The position numbers and the translations under genes are program-made. Below the pieces are notes generated by a model. The model did no database searches. It saw only the letters and a program-made list of their open reading frames with translations, and had not been told where the DNA came from. Below are positions 62,240 through 64,000 of a stretch of 64,000 bases of DNA, piece by piece. How positions within the stretch are numbered: the first letter of the stretch is position 1; every line of letters starts with the position of its first letter. The DNA is taken from NCBI GenBank assembly GCA_029060545.1, contig JAIDTT010000082.1, forward strand, positions 1-64,000, in the 5' to 3' direction. This DNA comes from Paramuribaculum sp. Its GTDB lineage: Bacteria > Bacteroidota > Bacteroidia > Bacteroidales > Muribaculaceae.

Positions 62240-64000
62240 TTATGCTTTGGCCTTGTCTGTTTTGTGTCTGCGGGCATCAGTAAGGTAAGCCACGGGAGCT
62301 GCCACAAAGATGGTAGCCAGTGTACCGATCACAACGCCGAAGATCATCGCGAAGGTAAACGAGCGGATAGCGTCGCCACCGAGGATGAAGATACACAGAA
62401 GCACGAGCAGAGTCGATGCCGAAGTCATCACCGTACGACCGAGAGTCGAGTTGAGCGACTGATTGATGGTCGTTGCGAAGTTCTGCTTCGGATAGAGGCC
62501 TACATTTTCACGCACGCGGTCGAATACCACCACGGTATCGTTGATCTGATAACCGATCACCGTAAGGATAGCCGCGATAAACGACTGGTCGATTTCCATC
62601 GCGAAGGGGAACACACCCCAGAAGATCGAGTAGAAACCTACGATCGAGAAAGCAGTGAAAGCTACGGCTGCAAGAGCACCCACGGAGAAGGCGATATTGC
62701 GGAAGCGGAACAGGATGTAGAGGAACATAGCCAGCAGCGAGAGACCCACTGCGATGTAAGCGTCGGTGCGCATATCGTTGGCCACGGTCGGACCCACCTT
62801 CTGAGCAGAGATGATACCCATGCTCTCGTTGGATGCCGAGAAGTCCTCATATTTCATATCGCCGATCGAGTAAGGCTTGCCTTCCACGGAGAATGCGGTG
62901 TAGAGCTTCACCATGATAAGAGAGTCTACATTCTGAGTCTCGTCGTCGATCATATAATTGGTGGAGATACGCACCTTCGAGGGTTCGTCGATGGTGATTA
63001 CGGTAGGCTTGTTGCCGTCGAATACGGGAGCCAGATCCTCAGCCATTTCCGAAGGCACCTGTGCCTTGTCGAACTGTACCACGTAGTTGCGGCCACCCGA
63101 GAAGTCGATACCGGGATTGAGGCTCTTGGTGCAGAGCGAGATCACGAATACTGCGCAGAGAGCCAATACCACACCGAAGGCCACCTTGCGCTTGCCAAGG
63201 AAGTTGATGTGAGTGTTGGTAAACATCTTGCGGGAGATACCGGTAGAGAAGGTAATGGTGCTGAATGCCTTGGTCTTCTGGAATGCCATGAACACCAGAC
63301 GGGTCAGGAACACTGCGGTGAAGAACGAGCAGACGATACCGATGATGAGGGTCGTTGCGAAGCCCTTGATCGGGCCGGTACCGAAGAGAAGGAGGATCAC
63401 GCCGGTGATTACCGAAGTGAGGTTGGAGTCGAAGATAGCCGAGAAGGCGTTGGAGTAACCGTCGGCGATAGCTGTGCGGAGGTTCTTGCCAGCGCGAAGC
63501 TCTTCCTTGGCACGCTCGAAGATAAGCACGTTGGCGTCAACGGCCATACCCAGCGCGAGTACCACACCGGCGATACCCGACAGCGTGAGCACTGCCTGGA
63601 ACGAGGCTAGGATACCGAAGGTGAAGAAGATATTGAATACCAGACCGAGGTTGGCGATAAGGCCGGGGATCAGACCGTAGAAGGCACACATGAAGATCAT
63701 CAGGAGCACCAGTGCGAACACGAACGAGAGCATACCGTCCTTGATAGCCTGCTGGCCGAGCGACGGACCGATCTTCGTAGAGCTTACGATCTTCACACCG
63801 CCGGTCATCTTACCCGACTTGAGCACGTTGGCCAAGTCCTGAGCCTCTTCGGGAGTGAAATTGCCGGTGATCTGCGAGCGGCCGCCGGTGATCTGGCCCT
63901 GTACGGTAGGAGCCGAGTACACGCGGTTGTCGAGCACGATGGCCACACGCTTGTGGATATTGTTGCCGGTGATCGAAGCCCACTGGCCGCCGGCTTCGCC
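62240..64000 (-). CDS. secDF: Fused protein translocase subunit SecDF (5' end beyond window)
   Basis: AIVLDNRVYSAPTVQGQITGGRSQITGNFTPEEAQDLANVLKSGKMTG, GMAVDANVLIFERAKEELRAG, GIDFSGGRNYVVQF, GYQINDTVVVFDRVREN; frame open to 64000. Confidence 0.95.
   Translation of the reverse strand, partial: GEAGGQWASITGNNIHKRVAIVLDNRVYSAPTVQGQITGGRSQITGNFTPEEAQDLANVLKSGKMTGGVKIVSSTKIGPSLGQQAIKDGMLSFVFALVLLMIFMCAFYGLIPGLIANLGLVFNIFFTFGILASFQAVLTLSGIAGVVLALGMAVDANVLIFERAKEELRAGKNLRTAIADGYSNAFSAIFDSNLTSVITGVILLLFGTGPIKGFATTLIIGIVCSFFTAVFLTRLVFMAFQKTKAFSTITFSTGISRKMFTNTHINFLGKRKVAFGVVLALCAVFVISLCTKSLNPGIDFSGGRNYVVQFDKAQVPSEMAEDLAPVFDGNKPTVITIDEPSKVRISTNYMIDDETQNVDSLIMVKLYTAFSVEGKPYSIGDMKYEDFSASNESMGIISAQKVGPTVANDMRTDAYIAVGLSLLAMFLYILFRFRNIAFSVGALAAVAFTAFSIVGFYSIFWGVFPFAMEIDQSFIAAILTVIGYQINDTVVVFDRVRENVGLYPKQNFATTINQSLNSTLGRTVMTSASTLLVLLCIFILGGDAIRSFTFAMIFGVVIGTLATIFVAAPVAYLTDARRHKTDKAKA

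Noticed and set aside
62264-63610. 448-aa plus-strand ORF
   Set aside because: Antisense to secDF; charged His/Glu/Arg-rich shadow translation.

Overview
The window reads as a chromosomal segment of a gut Bacteroidales, probably Muribaculaceae-like. That lineage is inferred from TAnnTTTG promoters, a PorV homologue and a T9SS-type C-terminal tail, not from a database search. Most of the 64 kb is ordinary core genome: THUMP methyltransferase, AsmA-like protein, aroB, porV, ispF, MscS channel, relA/spoT, 7TM-HD phosphohydrolase, GH2 beta-galactosidase, U32 peptidase, yifB, pldA, pgi, gpsA, lysS, sigma54 activator, ansA, metG and secDF. Accessory or unusual regions: (1) an AT-rich island (~10.05-13.61 kb) bounded by 31-bp near-identical direct repeats. 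It carries a strongly structured, terminator-ended candidate ncRNA and a four-gene cassette (78-aa protein, membrane-anchored protein, BACON-like lipoprotein, trypsin-like S1 protease). (2) An AraC locus (~15.8-19.7 kb) with two paralogous promoters sharing phased direct repeats, a flavodoxin with a signal peptide and a T9SS-like tail, and amidohydrolase fragments at both ends. (3) A compact Wzx/Wzy exopolysaccharide locus (~19.9-28.3 kb) with LicD and a degenerate Wzc-like protein. It converges on a three-gene operon encoding a LicC-like nucleotidyltransferase/CobD-like PLP fusion, an ornithine-cyclodeaminase-family protein and an octopine/nopaline dehydrogenase-family protein. I regard this as the best candidate for an undescribed pathway: a CDP-activated, opine-type glycan decoration. 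(4) Dispersed hairpin repeats with compensatory base changes (~0.5, 8.3 and 47.0 kb). (5) An uncalled, start-less ORF immediately downstream of yifB, coupled to a small lipoprotein gene. No tRNA, rRNA, CRISPR array or recognisable integrase/transposase gene was found.
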